Source of the DNA: Vibrio palustris
GTDB lineage: Bacteria; Pseudomonadota; Gammaproteobacteria; Enterobacterales; Vibrionaceae
DNA length: 64,000 nt
Direction: 5' to 3'
Assembly: GCF_024346995.1 (NCBI RefSeq)
Contig: NZ_AP024888.1
Location: forward strand, 868,001 to 932,000
The notes beneath the pieces were generated by a model. That model ran no database searches, was not told the origin of the DNA, and saw nothing but the letters and a program-made list of their open reading frames with translations. Each line of letters starts with the position of its first letter. Position 1 is the first letter of the stretch. This document shows, piece after piece, positions 54,660 to 63,804 of the stretch. The position numbers and the translations under genes are program-made.

Positions 54660-56197
54660 AATCAACGCATTATAAAACATGGTCACTGTTAGGCCTCATG
54701 GTGTCCGTCACGACCTTGAGTGGGTGTTTTGATAATACCGATAACACGAGTGCCACCGCTCAACAATCCGCGGTGACTGACTCCGGGCGTTTACGTTTAG
54801 CCATGCTGCAACCGCCGCGCTCAGGTCTCACGCCATTAAGTGATGATGCGTTTAAACTGTCACGTTGGAGCACGGCAGAAACCCTAACTGTGTTAGACAA
54901 AGACGGCCAATTACAACCCGCTCTCGCCAAACAATGGGAACAAATAAGTCCGACTCAGTGGCGCTTTGAGCTACGTCCTGAGGTTACGTTTCATGATGGA
55001 GAGTCACTGACAGCCGTCAGTGTAGTAAATGCGCTACAAGCCGCCACGCAAGCGTCACCTAAGCCGCGTATTCTTGATGGTGTTGATTTAACAATTAAAG
55101 CCGATGGTGACAATGCTGTCCTTGTGACGAGCAAAGTGGCAGACCCATTATTAGCACAACGCATGACAAGTCCTCAGCTTGCAATTTTATCGCCTAACGC
55201 ATACGGAAAAAATGGCATCATTAATCCGATAAAAGCGGGCACTGGCCCCTTTGTATTAACCAAAATACAAGGCACGAGTGGCGCCACGTTAGATCGCTAT
55301 GACCACTATTGGGGTGATAAAGCACAGGCGTCAGGTATTGATGTCAGTTTCGTACCAGATGGTATCGCCCGCGCGGCGGCATTACGTACTAACAACGCTG
55401 ATATTGTGGAAGCGATTCCGGTATCACAAGCCCCATTATTAGATCCGGCTTTAGTACACGAAGTTCCAATGCCACGTACCAACACTTTGTACCTTAATAC
55501 CAAGCGTGGTGTCATGAAAGATCCGGCGATGCGTGCAGCGGTACGTGATGCGATTAATCGTCAAGTCATCGTCAATAACGTTTATGAAAAACGCGCTGAT
55601 ATTGCCACCGGATTGCTTGGGCCTGCGATACCTTGGGCGGCTAAACTGCGCCACCCCGTGGCTAATCCAACAAAAGCAGGTAATCCTCAGGGAAAAACCA
55701 TTACCCTTGCAACCTTTACCGATCGGACCGAATTACCGGAAGTCGCCGTGTACCTTGCCCAGCAACTCACCCAAGCCGGCTTTAACGTTAAGCAGGATGT
55801 CCGTGAATACTCCCAGATAGAATCTGATGCGTTAGCTGGCAAGTTTGATGCCTTCATATTGTCACGAGCGACCGTGTTAGACTCAGGCGATCCGGTGGCT
55901 TATATGTACAGCGACTTTGCTTGTAATGGTTCATTTAATATTGCTCAGCTGTGCCAAGCTAATATCGACCAAGCACTGCATAAGGCCAGTCAGCTACCTG
56001 CAGGAAAAGAGCGTCAAGCCGCTATTATGGCAGCAGAACGTCTTATTCTTAAAAGCGATGCCGCGATCCCAATGTTGCATGAACGAGTTATCCAAGGTGA
56101 ATCTTTACAGGTAAAAGGGGCGCTGCGCGATCCTCGTGAACGCGTATTAATTGATAGCGCGACTCATCTTGTCGATGACAACATTACAACGCCTTAA
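54656..56197 (+). CDS. Substrate-binding lipoprotein, nickel/peptide type
   Basis: A 513-residue family-5 binding protein with a lipoprotein signal: a hydrophobic stretch ending VTTLSGC, so Cys is lipidated. Family text includes LQPALAKQWEQISPTQWRFEL, VTFHDGESLTAVSVVNAL and GTGPFVLTKIQGTSGATLDRYD. It resembles NikA and peptide-binding proteins but is divergent, so the ligand is unknown. ATG at 54656 overlaps the upstream stop (ATGA). An in-frame extension further upstream is inside the ATPase gene and is not used. Confidence 0.88.
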   Translation: MKSTHYKTWSLLGLMVSVTTLSGCFDNTDNTSATAQQSAVTDSGRLRLAMLQPPRSGLTPLSDDAFKLSRWSTAETLTVLDKDGQLQPALAKQWEQISPTQWRFELRPEVTFHDGESLTAVSVVNALQAATQASPKPRILDGVDLTIKADGDNAVLVTSKVADPLLAQRMTSPQLAILSPNAYGKNGIINPIKAGTGPFVLTKIQGTSGATLDRYDHYWGDKAQASGIDVSFVPDGIARAAALRTNNADIVEAIPVSQAPLLDPALVHEVPMPRTNTLYLNTKRGVMKDPAMRAAVRDAINRQVIVNNVYEKRADIATGLLGPAIPWAAKLRHPVANPTKAGNPQGKTITLATFTDRTELPEVAVYLAQQLTQAGFNVKQDVREYSQIESDALAGKFDAFILSRATVLDSGDPVAYMYSDFACNGSFNIAQLCQANIDQALHKASQLPAGKERQAAIMAAERLILKSDAAIPMLHERVIQGESLQVKGALRDPRERVLIDSATHLVDDNITTP

Positions 56198-56220
56198 CTT
56201 CTTAGAGATAATCTGATTTT

Positions 56221-57975
56221 ATGACGAGCTTTACCGCGTTCCGTTCTTTACGTTTTATAACGTTACTCTCTAGCCTTTCACGCCTGCTAACACTAGCAGG
56301 CGTTGTGGTTGTCGTCGCTCTGCTTCCTTGGCTGTCCGGCCACGATCCTGCTCTTGCATTATTGCGGGCTCGCTCTGCTGAGCAAAACCCGAGCCCTGAG
56401 GCACTGCAAGCGATCCGCGATGCACTGGGTCTAGACCAAGGTCCTATGCACCTTATGATGAGTTGGCTACAAGGCCTCCTACATGGTGATGCCGGCGTAT
56501 CTTGGGTATCAGGAAGGCCTATTATGGATGGTATGCTCAATGCAGCGAGTGTGTCATTGAGTTTAATGGGCTTTGCGCTCACGGCAGCACTAGTCATTGC
56601 TTTAGTAATAGCCGCTCCTACTATCAAACGGGGTTTACAAGGTGATGCGTATCGTAGTCATGGTATTATCGCCGTTATTTTCACCGCGTTACCTGAATTT
56701 CTGTTGGCTTCCTTATTACTTCTGATCGGTGCTATTTGGTTGCAGTGGTTTCCACCATTTGGCTGGAAAAGTGTCCACTATGCGGTGCTGCCTGCGCTCT
56801 CTCTTGCGATACCCGCGGGCGGATATTTAGGTCGATTACTTTCTGACACCATCGCTCACGTTTTTACTGAACCTTGGATTGCCACTTGGAGTGTTGCCGG
56901 TATCAGTCGCTGGCACATCACTATTGCTGTATTAAAGCGTGCGATTGCCACCGTATTACCCTTGATGGGACTGGTGTTAGTGTCATTAACGGGCGCGGCA
57001 ATTGCGGTCGAGAAAGTGTTTGCTATTCCTGGCTTAGGCCGTGCCACTTTGGGGGCCGCGATTGCTAAAGACATGCCAACACTGCAATTGGGCATACTGT
57101 TTATTCTTACCATCGCGTTTATCACTGGTATTAGCGTTAACCTTTTGCGCTACCTGCTTTTGGGTCGTGCGCTGCGCTTAGGGGCTTTACCACCGGCGAA
57201 AGAGCACACCACAACACCATCAGGCAAAGCCCGCTCTCTCCCGTGGATTTGTTTACTGCTGCTCAGTCTTGTTATTGCGGTAGGAATATTTAGAGATCCC
57301 TTTATGATCCAATACGCTCGATTAGCTGAGCCATCATGGCAACTGCCGTTTGGCGCTGATGCAATGGGAAGAGATATTCTCGCGCGCGTTGCCCATGGCA
57401 GTTTTTATACCTGCTTAGTCGCATTAACCATTGCTGTACTGTGTTTAGTCATTGGCTTCATCATCGGGCAATTTCCGCGCCTTATGGCCGGTCCCATTGA
57501 AATGGCCAATGCGCTACCGCCGGTTATTACAGGGCTATTGATTGTCGCCGTCTCTGGGCCGGGAATGATTGGCGCAAGTATTGCCGTCTTATTAGTCAGC
57601 TGGGCACCGTTAGCGGCGCACGCAGCGGCGCTGACAGAAGAAGTCAAAGCGCGATCTTATATACAAATGTTACCACTTATCGGGGTAGGCACAATAAGAC
57701 GCCAACTGTGTTATGTGTTACCGGCGATTTTTAAACCCTTGCTACGCCATGCCATGCTGCGTGTCCCTGGGATGGCATTAGCTTTAGCCTCACTCGGCTT
57801 TCTTGGTTTAGGAGCCATGCCACCAAGCCCAGAATGGGGGCGCATTTTAGCTGAGGGCATGCCTTATGTGGAACGCAGTTATTGGGTGGTACTGGCTCCG
57901 GCATTGTCATTAATCACTTTGTCGGTTTTCGCGGTCAGTGCCGCAAGTATTTGGGGGCAGCCGCGTCGCCGCTAG
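56221..57975 (+). CDS. Fused ABC permease (NikB-like plus NikC-like)
   Basis: A 584-residue inner-membrane protein joining two permeases. Residues about 1-320 are a DppB/NikB-type unit with SLRFITLLSSLSRLLTLAGV and the EAA-like loop TWSVAGISRWHITIAVLKRA and IAVEKVFAIPGLGRATLGAAI. Residues about 345-584 are a DppC/NikC-type unit with LPFGADAMGRDILARVAHG, EVKARSYIQMLPLIGVGTIRRQL and LGAMPPSPEWGRILAEG. These are normally separate genes. No frame problem joins them; the linker (residues 320-345) is polar. It forms the whole channel for the operon's transporter. Confidence 0.9.
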   Translation: MTSFTAFRSLRFITLLSSLSRLLTLAGVVVVVALLPWLSGHDPALALLRARSAEQNPSPEALQAIRDALGLDQGPMHLMMSWLQGLLHGDAGVSWVSGRPIMDGMLNAASVSLSLMGFALTAALVIALVIAAPTIKRGLQGDAYRSHGIIAVIFTALPEFLLASLLLLIGAIWLQWFPPFGWKSVHYAVLPALSLAIPAGGYLGRLLSDTIAHVFTEPWIATWSVAGISRWHITIAVLKRAIATVLPLMGLVLVSLTGAAIAVEKVFAIPGLGRATLGAAIAKDMPTLQLGILFILTIAFITGISVNLLRYLLLGRALRLGALPPAKEHTTTPSGKARSLPWICLLLLSLVIAVGIFRDPFMIQYARLAEPSWQLPFGADAMGRDILARVAHGSFYTCLVALTIAVLCLVIGFIIGQFPRLMAGPIEMANALPPVITGLLIVAVSGPGMIGASIAVLLVSWAPLAAHAAALTEEVKARSYIQMLPLIGVGTIRRQLCYVLPAIFKPLLRHAMLRVPGMALALASLGFLGLGAMPPSPEWGRILAEGMPYVERSYWVVLAPALSLITLSVFAVSAASIWGQPRRR

Positions 57976-58004
57976 TAGTATGCCGCTTGGCGCAACCTAT
58001 CATT

Positions 58005-58035
58005 CGGCCGTATTCTTAAGCACAGAAGACGGCCG
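58005..58035 (+). terminator. Hairpin after the permease operon
   Basis: CGGCCGTATTCT pairs with AGAAGACGGCCG (one bulge) around TAAGCAC. There is no U-run, so factor-dependent or weak termination is possible. Confidence 0.5.
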
Positions 58036-58135
58036 ACTCTAGTATCGTGAAGTATGCTGGATATGAATCACGATTAAGGCGCAGTCGTGATGACAACAAT
58101 CAGGTGCTACACAGCAAGGAAATCGGTATGGCACT

Positions 58136-58810
58136 TTACTGATTCTCATCGGATGAAGTGACTAACCAACGGAACAATGAAAACTGACTCGGTAAGTAAA
58201 AAAGATATTCTGGGTGCCATTGCACGCCAAAAATAGCCTTATCATCGGTACTTTCAATGGCTTGAACAAAGCTATCAAGATCGCGACCAACAATACGCAA
58301 ACCATTCCCCACCTCTTTAATCGCTTGATGATGTAAGCTATTAACACGTAACTTAGGTTTACCACATACCGTAAATAACGTAGAGCTTCTATCTATGAAC
58401 ATTTGTTTGGTGGGCAATAATCCTGGACGATTATAGGTAAGATTACGTAACTTGGAGATGTCTTCATATAAGTTTCCGCCGCGAACCACATTCACAAGCT
58501 GCGATCCTCGGCATATCCCTAACACCGGAATATTGTGGTTTAATGCCCACTCTATCCACTGGATTTCGAGCTGATCTCGCTCCGGATCGAATTTATCTCT
58601 TTCCCCAAACGTTTCGCCATAATGTTCCGGATCAATATCATCGCCGCCGCCGATGATTAAGCCATCAAAACGGTTCCCAGACCACGGATGTTGAGTGCTA
58701 ATCCGCTCAGGATGTGCACCGGCTAATTTCAATGCAAACCGAGTGCACCACCACGACGGAGACCAACGCCGATGACTTCCCGTTACCCCTATTCTTGGCT
58801 TTTTATCCAT
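58136..58810 (-). CDS. Class I glutamine amidotransferase-like hydrolase (peptidase C26)
   Basis: A 224-residue C26 hydrolase of the PuuD type, which cleaves gamma-glutamyl bonds. The nucleophile is Cys100 in LGICRGSQLVN, and His199/Glu201 lie in VQWHPEYLF. IGGGDDIDPEHYGE near residue 53 is the typical oxyanion region. The start is 22 bases inside the upstream amidoligase gene, with AGGGAAATAA before it, so the pair is co-translated. Probably it removes or edits gamma-glutamyl groups made by the amidoligase; the product is unknown. Confidence 0.87.
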   Translation of the reverse strand: MDKKPRIGVTGSHRRWSPSWWCTRFALKLAGAHPERISTQHPWSGNRFDGLIIGGGDDIDPEHYGETFGERDKFDPERDQLEIQWIEWALNHNIPVLGICRGSQLVNVVRGGNLYEDISKLRNLTYNRPGLLPTKQMFIDRSSTLFTVCGKPKLRVNSLHHQAIKEVGNGLRIVGRDLDSFVQAIESTDDKAIFGVQWHPEYLFYLPSQFSLFRWLVTSSDENQ

Positions 58811-59757
58811 AGATTTATTTCCCTAATCCACTCACTTCGTTTGACGCCAATGACAGGCAAAGACATCTCTTTAAAACGACGAGATAAAAACGCCAATGCA
58901 TCTGGATCGGCAGCCAAGACTTCGACCTTATGCCAAATATTCCATGAAGAGGCAAAGCTCCATCCGGTGTGTTCAATTAAGCAGTTAGGCAAGCGATAAT
59001 GAAACGTTGGTCTGGCATTGACCTTACTATCCGTGATTACTTTTTTAACTTTATCTTCATTCACATACGCAAACAGCGGCAGCATATCTAAAGCCCGATT
59101 GCGGCTTGGGTTGTGCGCGAGGTAATCATCAATCAACTCATCCAAATCTTCATAGTTTTTGGCGAGAAGGCGCTCCACATAATCTTCTGAGTAAAGCTTG
59201 ATATATGGGCTCATTTTACGCGCAAAATTGACTTCATGAGACTCATTAAGCCACCATTGGAGCAACCCAAAAGCACGTAAATACGCTTGGAACGTCGCCA
59301 CATCTAGCGATGGAATTTCAGGGTTGATATGAACACCAAACGCCGCCACGACTGAATCATCGGTGCCTCTTGCCCCCGCTTCTCGCAGCGCGATAATGAT
59401 CTCATCAAGCTTATCTAATTTATCTAATGGGAAGGGCGGGAATACGATTTCGAGAGGCACCACAGACAATGCCATCTGATGTAAGAACTCAACACGTTTG
59501 TGCCGATGGTCGTTCATTTTCGCTTCTAAAGCGGCATTTTTGAGAAACTCCCAATCGAGCTCTACTTTAAATTTACCATACTCTGAAGTGTGCAACTCAT
59601 ACTCAACTTCAGATTTTTGCTTGAGTTCGCCGCCAAATACATTGGACAAAATACTGGTGACATGGGTGAGTGTGAGTCCTGTAAATTCGATTTCAAATCC
59701 AACGTTGCGAACGTCATCAGTATCCGTCGTTTTTATAGGAGGAACGTTAAAAGCCAT
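58789..59757 (-). CDS. Amidoligase-family enzyme
   Basis: A 322-residue protein of the amidoligase family (glutamine-synthetase-like fold, PF12224-type). The first core strand NVGFEIEFTGLTLTHV and the acidic KVELDWEF block are typical metal/ATP ligands; AAFGVHINPEIPSLDVAT and NRALDMLPLFAYV follow. Such enzymes use ATP to join an amine or amino acid to a carboxylate, making peptide-like bonds. GGAGG precedes the ATG at 59757. It overlaps the downstream C26 hydrolase gene by 22 bases. The amine and acid substrates are unknown. Confidence 0.82.
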   Translation of the reverse strand: MAFNVPPIKTTDTDDVRNVGFEIEFTGLTLTHVTSILSNVFGGELKQKSEVEYELHTSEYGKFKVELDWEFLKNAALEAKMNDHRHKRVEFLHQMALSVVPLEIVFPPFPLDKLDKLDEIIIALREAGARGTDDSVVAAFGVHINPEIPSLDVATFQAYLRAFGLLQWWLNESHEVNFARKMSPYIKLYSEDYVERLLAKNYEDLDELIDDYLAHNPSRNRALDMLPLFAYVNEDKVKKVITDSKVNARPTFHYRLPNCLIEHTGWSFASSWNIWHKVEVLAADPDALAFLSRRFKEMSLPVIGVKRSEWIREINLWIKSQE

Positions 59758-59970
59758 ATTGCCTCCGATCTCTAAGAATGAACAGAATCGAAAAGTTTCT
59801 TCTTATTCCTATTGGTATCATAAACACCGATGAGAAATAAACAACAAACCCTATAACAATCGATTTGTTGTTTATTTATTGTCAAATTAGGCCACTCACC
59901 ACCGTTTAGCGTACTTCACACTTTAACCCATCAAGGTCACGGCTTCAGTATGTGTCAATAATGAGCTCAT

Positions 59971-60741
59971 CTATACCGACGAGAGCGGATGAATACTTCG
60001 AAATCCATCCGACCCAACAAACACCTCACAATTGACCCCATAACTTTTGGCAATTTGCTCGGACGTCAGCACCTCGTGGGTGTCTCCTGCGGCCGCAATA
60101 TCGCCCGACTCTAAAATCATGGTTTGATCGGCAAAGCGATGCGCCAAATTTAAATCATGCAATACCATAATCGTATAAATATCATGCTCTTTGGTATAAT
60201 CACGCACGACCTGTAGCAACTGTAGTTGATTCGATAAATCTAACGCAGATGTCGGCTCGTCTAACAATAATAGTTTAGGTTTATGAATTAAGGCTAATGC
60301 CAATGCTACCATTTGACGTTGTCCGCCTGACATTTCACTCAACATACGATCACTCAAATGCGCTAGGCCCAGCCTATCCAGCATTTCTTGAGCTAATACC
60401 AGACTTTCTGGCGAAGCACGAAAACTCATATTTTGGCTATTTTGCGCCAATAGAAGCAATTCAAACACACACAAGCGAACACTAGTAGAAGAAAAATCTT
60501 GTGCGACATAGCCAATGATTTGACTACGATCTTTGGCCGTCATGTCATTAATGGTCAAGCTATCCACTTTCGTCATGCCGGTTGATTTAACCAAGCCCGC
60601 TAATCCTTTCACCAGCGTCGATTTTCCTGCCCCGTTACGCCCTAATAGCGCCAGAGATTGACCTGCATCTAAATCAAAACTTACAGGTTTTAAAATCTCA
60701 TTGCGACCAATCGTGACGGCTAATTGATTGACACTGAGCAT
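59971..60741 (-). CDS. Iron-complex ABC transporter ATPase (FecE/BtuD-like)
   Basis: A 256-residue ABC ATPase: Walker A GRNGAGKST near residue 35, VAQDFSSTSVRLCVFEL Q-loop region, signature MSGGQRQMVALALAL, Walker B LLLLDEPTSALDLSNQ, H-loop VLHDLNLAHRFADQ. This is the siderophore/heme/B12 group. Its ATG overlaps the permease stop by one base (TAATG), so translation is coupled. It energises uptake through the adjacent permease. Last gene of the three-gene transporter operon. Confidence 0.93.
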   Translation of the reverse strand: MLSVNQLAVTIGRNEILKPVSFDLDAGQSLALLGRNGAGKSTLVKGLAGLVKSTGMTKVDSLTINDMTAKDRSQIIGYVAQDFSSTSVRLCVFELLLLAQNSQNMSFRASPESLVLAQEMLDRLGLAHLSDRMLSEMSGGQRQMVALALALIHKPKLLLLDEPTSALDLSNQLQLLQVVRDYTKEHDIYTIMVLHDLNLAHRFADQTMILESGDIAAAGDTHEVLTSEQIAKSYGVNCEVFVGSDGFRSIHPLSSV

Positions 60742-61811
60742 TATCGTCTCCCCATGCTACGTCCGAAGACTAACCAAACGAAAAATGGCACTCCCAATAG
60801 CGATGTCACCATCCCAATAGGTAAAATCACGCCGGGAATCAGAAGTTTACTGATGATCGATGATACCGTCATAATTAATGCGCCAATAATCATCGTCATT
60901 AGCTGGGTGAAACGCTGATCTTCGCCGACGAGCATGCGCGCCACATGAGGCGCCACCAAGCCAATAAACCCAACCACACCAATGGTGGCGGTAATCGCAC
61001 TCGCCAATAGCGCGGCAAAGACTAATAGCAACATACGTAAGCGAGCCACTGAAATACCAAGCACTTGTGCTTGCTCACCAAAACCGCGTAGTGCCGAAAT
61101 TTGCCACGATAAAAACAGCAATATAGGCACAATGATAACCGTTATCGTGGTATTAATGCCCACTTGGGTCCATGTGCTCTTTTGCAGAGAACCCATCAGC
61201 CAGAATACAAGAGACTGCAGTTGGTCTACATCGGCCACATATTGCGCAAGCCCAAGTAACGCTGAAAACACGAAATGCACCGCTATACCAAGCATGACAA
61301 TCATCTCGACCGACAAGCCTTTACGCGCAGAGAAAATCCCAATAAATAATACGGTCGCCAATGAAAACACAAACGCATTAGCGGTCAATAAATAGTCAAC
61401 CGGAAGAAAGCTAAATAACGTCGTTTGAAAGACAATGACCAGCGCGGCACCAAACCCCGCGGCCGAAGAAATTCCCAAGGTAAATGGTTCTGCTAATGGG
61501 TTATCTAGCACGGTTTGCATTAATAACCCTGCCAATGCCAAACCAATACCGGAAATGACCGCGGTAATAGTCACTGGCATACGCAAATCCCACATGACGA
61601 CCTGTACCATACGTGAGACACGCTCAGGATGAACCAGTGCTTCAAACGCCTGTGACCAAGGAAGCGTTCCTGAACCTGATAATAAATCAACAGCGATGGC
61701 GATTAAGGTTAAAACAAAACAGCCCGCTAACAGCACGACTTTACGACGAACATTACTTTTATAAACGTGATAACTGGGCACGTGGCCCAGTGTTTGAGAG
61801 ACATCATTCAT
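60741..61811 (-). CDS. Iron-complex ABC permease (FecCD family)
   Basis: A 356-residue permease with about ten membrane segments and the FecCD signatures LRMPVTITAVISGIGLALAG, GISSAAGFGAALVIVF and GFIGLVAPHVARMLVGEDQR, the last contacting the ATPase. A single permease implies a homodimeric channel like BtuC. It is preceded by a binding-protein gene nine bases upstream and followed by the ATPase. Ligand likely a siderophore, heme or cobalamin-like iron complex. Confidence 0.93.
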   Translation of the reverse strand: MNDVSQTLGHVPSYHVYKSNVRRKVVLLAGCFVLTLIAIAVDLLSGSGTLPWSQAFEALVHPERVSRMVQVVMWDLRMPVTITAVISGIGLALAGLLMQTVLDNPLAEPFTLGISSAAGFGAALVIVFQTTLFSFLPVDYLLTANAFVFSLATVLFIGIFSARKGLSVEMIVMLGIAVHFVFSALLGLAQYVADVDQLQSLVFWLMGSLQKSTWTQVGINTTITVIIVPILLFLSWQISALRGFGEQAQVLGISVARLRMLLLVFAALLASAITATIGVVGFIGLVAPHVARMLVGEDQRFTQLMTMIIGALIMTVSSIISKLLIPGVILPIGMVTSLLGVPFFVWLVFGRSMGRR

Positions 61812-61820
61812 AGGAAATCG

Positions 61821-62969
61821 TTATTCCTTCGCGTGTGAAAATAACGTCAAGTGGTCATCACGCTTAATATCGGTGAAACGAGTTAAGATGGTTTGATACG
61901 TTTCTGTTGGGTCGATATTTTTAAATTGCTCTGGATAGAAATCTTTCGCTAGCCCTTCAATGGCAACGATATTGTAAGGATGGTTATAGAATTGGTGGTA
62001 AACACCGTATATACGCTGGTTTTTGTACGCCGCCATTTGTTTAAAACCGGGACGTGAAAGTAAGTGAGTGAACGATGTTTGTACACTTTGTTCTTTAACA
62101 TCATACCCTAGTGGTAGGGCAATAGATTTACTCTTACCACGCCACTGACTGCCAGTCATCACATACACTTGTGGATCAAGCGCGAGAACTTTTTCCATCG
62201 CGACTACGCCCGTTGGGCCTTTCAGTAGCTCAGAACCTAAATTGTGACCGCCTGCGGCTTCAACTAAATCAGCCCAACCAAAATGATTATGGGTAAAGCA
62301 GCAATCATTCGCGCCTTTTAGTCCCGCATGAGCTTCAATAAATACGTTAGTACGCTTACCGCCTTGCATAGCAACCGCCGCTTTTACGCCTTCTTTAACA
62401 TGCTTTAAATGAGCTTGGTAAAAATCGTAGTAAGCTTGACCGTTCGCTTCTTTGTTCAACACCTTGCCTAATAATTTAACGCTTGCTGGAGCATTTTTAA
62501 TTGGATGCTCTGCCGTATCAATAAACAGTACTGGCACATCTAATTTTTTCAGTGTACGTATGACACCACCTTGCTCAAGCGCTGGCTTTGAACGCAATTC
62601 AGCAACGAGTAAATCAGGGCGATGCGTTAATACTTCTTCTAAATTTAACTCACCACTATCCCCAAAGTTCATATCAAGAATGTCGTTGCCTTTAGGCCAT
62701 TGCTTGACTAAGCGTGTCCATAGACCCACATCATTTTTTTTCAGAATATTGTTCCACGCCACCACACGTTTAAATGGTGCATCTTTATCTAATACGGCGA
62801 GCATCATCGCATCGCGACCATCTTGTAACACTAAACGTTGTGGTTCAGAGTTAATTTTAACGTGTCGTCCGGCCATGTCTGTCACTGTAAGCGGGTATGT
62901 TGTGGCGTATGAGCACACAGAAAATAAACTGCTCAATACCACAACAAGACTGACTACTAAATTTCGCAT
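61821..62969 (-). CDS. Iron-complex substrate-binding protein
   Basis: A 382-residue type III periplasmic binding protein with signal peptide MRNLVVSLVVVLSSLFSV and cleavage near YA-TTYP. VTDMAGRHVKINSEPQRLVL is the start of the mature domain, and LVEAAGGHNLGSELLKGPTGVVAMEKVL the later lobe. These bind ferric siderophores, heme or B12. ATG at 62969 follows GGAAG, matching the signal peptide; the longer upstream reading is rejected. A Fur-box-like site lies about 70 bases upstream. Confidence 0.9.
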   Translation of the reverse strand: MRNLVVSLVVVLSSLFSVCSYATTYPLTVTDMAGRHVKINSEPQRLVLQDGRDAMMLAVLDKDAPFKRVVAWNNILKKNDVGLWTRLVKQWPKGNDILDMNFGDSGELNLEEVLTHRPDLLVAELRSKPALEQGGVIRTLKKLDVPVLFIDTAEHPIKNAPASVKLLGKVLNKEANGQAYYDFYQAHLKHVKEGVKAAVAMQGGKRTNVFIEAHAGLKGANDCCFTHNHFGWADLVEAAGGHNLGSELLKGPTGVVAMEKVLALDPQVYVMTGSQWRGKSKSIALPLGYDVKEQSVQTSFTHLLSRPGFKQMAAYKNQRIYGVYHQFYNHPYNIVAIEGLAKDFYPEQFKNIDPTETYQTILTRFTDIKRDDHLTLFSHAKE

Positions 62970-63804
62970 GATTAACTTCCTTAAAAACAATCTCTTAGCT
63001 ACATTGCCAATATAGATGCATCCTTGCATTATAAACGCAAATTGTTCTCATTCAAGCGCTGTTGTTCTTCTCTGAAAAATAAATTAATTCTTTGAATTAA
63101 ATATAAATATCATAATTAAAACAGAGTTTTATTGATTGGCCTGGTGAATTATAACCATCATTAATACATGCGGTGGAAGCGGCATTAAACCATCAATAGA
63201 TTCGTTCTATTGGCGGTTCGAAATGACCCTATATAGAAAAGAAGTCGCACTCTTCGATAATGACTCAACAGTCTCATGGATCGCCTCAATAAGGATGTCG
63301 AAACATTCAGGTCACGCTAGTGACGCTTGCTCTGAAAACTATCACTTTACAAGCTTTGGCCTAATTTACGCACCAACACACCAAAATACTAAGTAACCAT
63401 AGATAAAACTTATCATTTGGCACCTTCAATGCCTGCACCCAAAGAACCCATATACTTTAGCCGTTTTTTCTTGGTTTTATAAAAACAAGAAACACCAGAC
63501 ATAACCCAGCAAATAGTATTCGCAAGTTATGACTTTCATTAGGTTTATAAGGCCAGTAGCAATTTAATCCATATTTAAGACAAAATCGTCATAAAATCAT
63601 AGCAAGAGTTAATTTAAGTTCTTATCGCCGATGTGTGACTAAATACATAATTCCGAACACTTATTACCCTCTTTTTGTGAGGTATTGTACTTTTCTAAGC
63701 GAAACAGCTACTCAGATTAATAATATGAGTCATATGATAACCACCGGAACATTACTTAATTACTCGACACACCCTATAAAAGATAATAAAAAGGAAAACC
63801 GTTC
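62970..63804. other. Divergent intergenic region, 835 bases
   Basis: Between the iron-transporter operon and the rightmost ATPase gene. Apart from a Fur-box-like site near 63034, I see no gene. A 61-codon frame at 63635 on the plus strand ends at the ATPase gene and lacks support. Confidence 0.55.
63034..63052 (-). promoter_or_regulatory. Possible Fur box
   Basis: On the minus strand the text AATGAGAACAATTTGCGTT resembles the Vibrio Fur consensus AATGANAATNATTNTCATT, with mismatches in the second half. It lies about 65 bases before the iron-transporter start, a position suiting iron repression. Confidence 0.5.
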
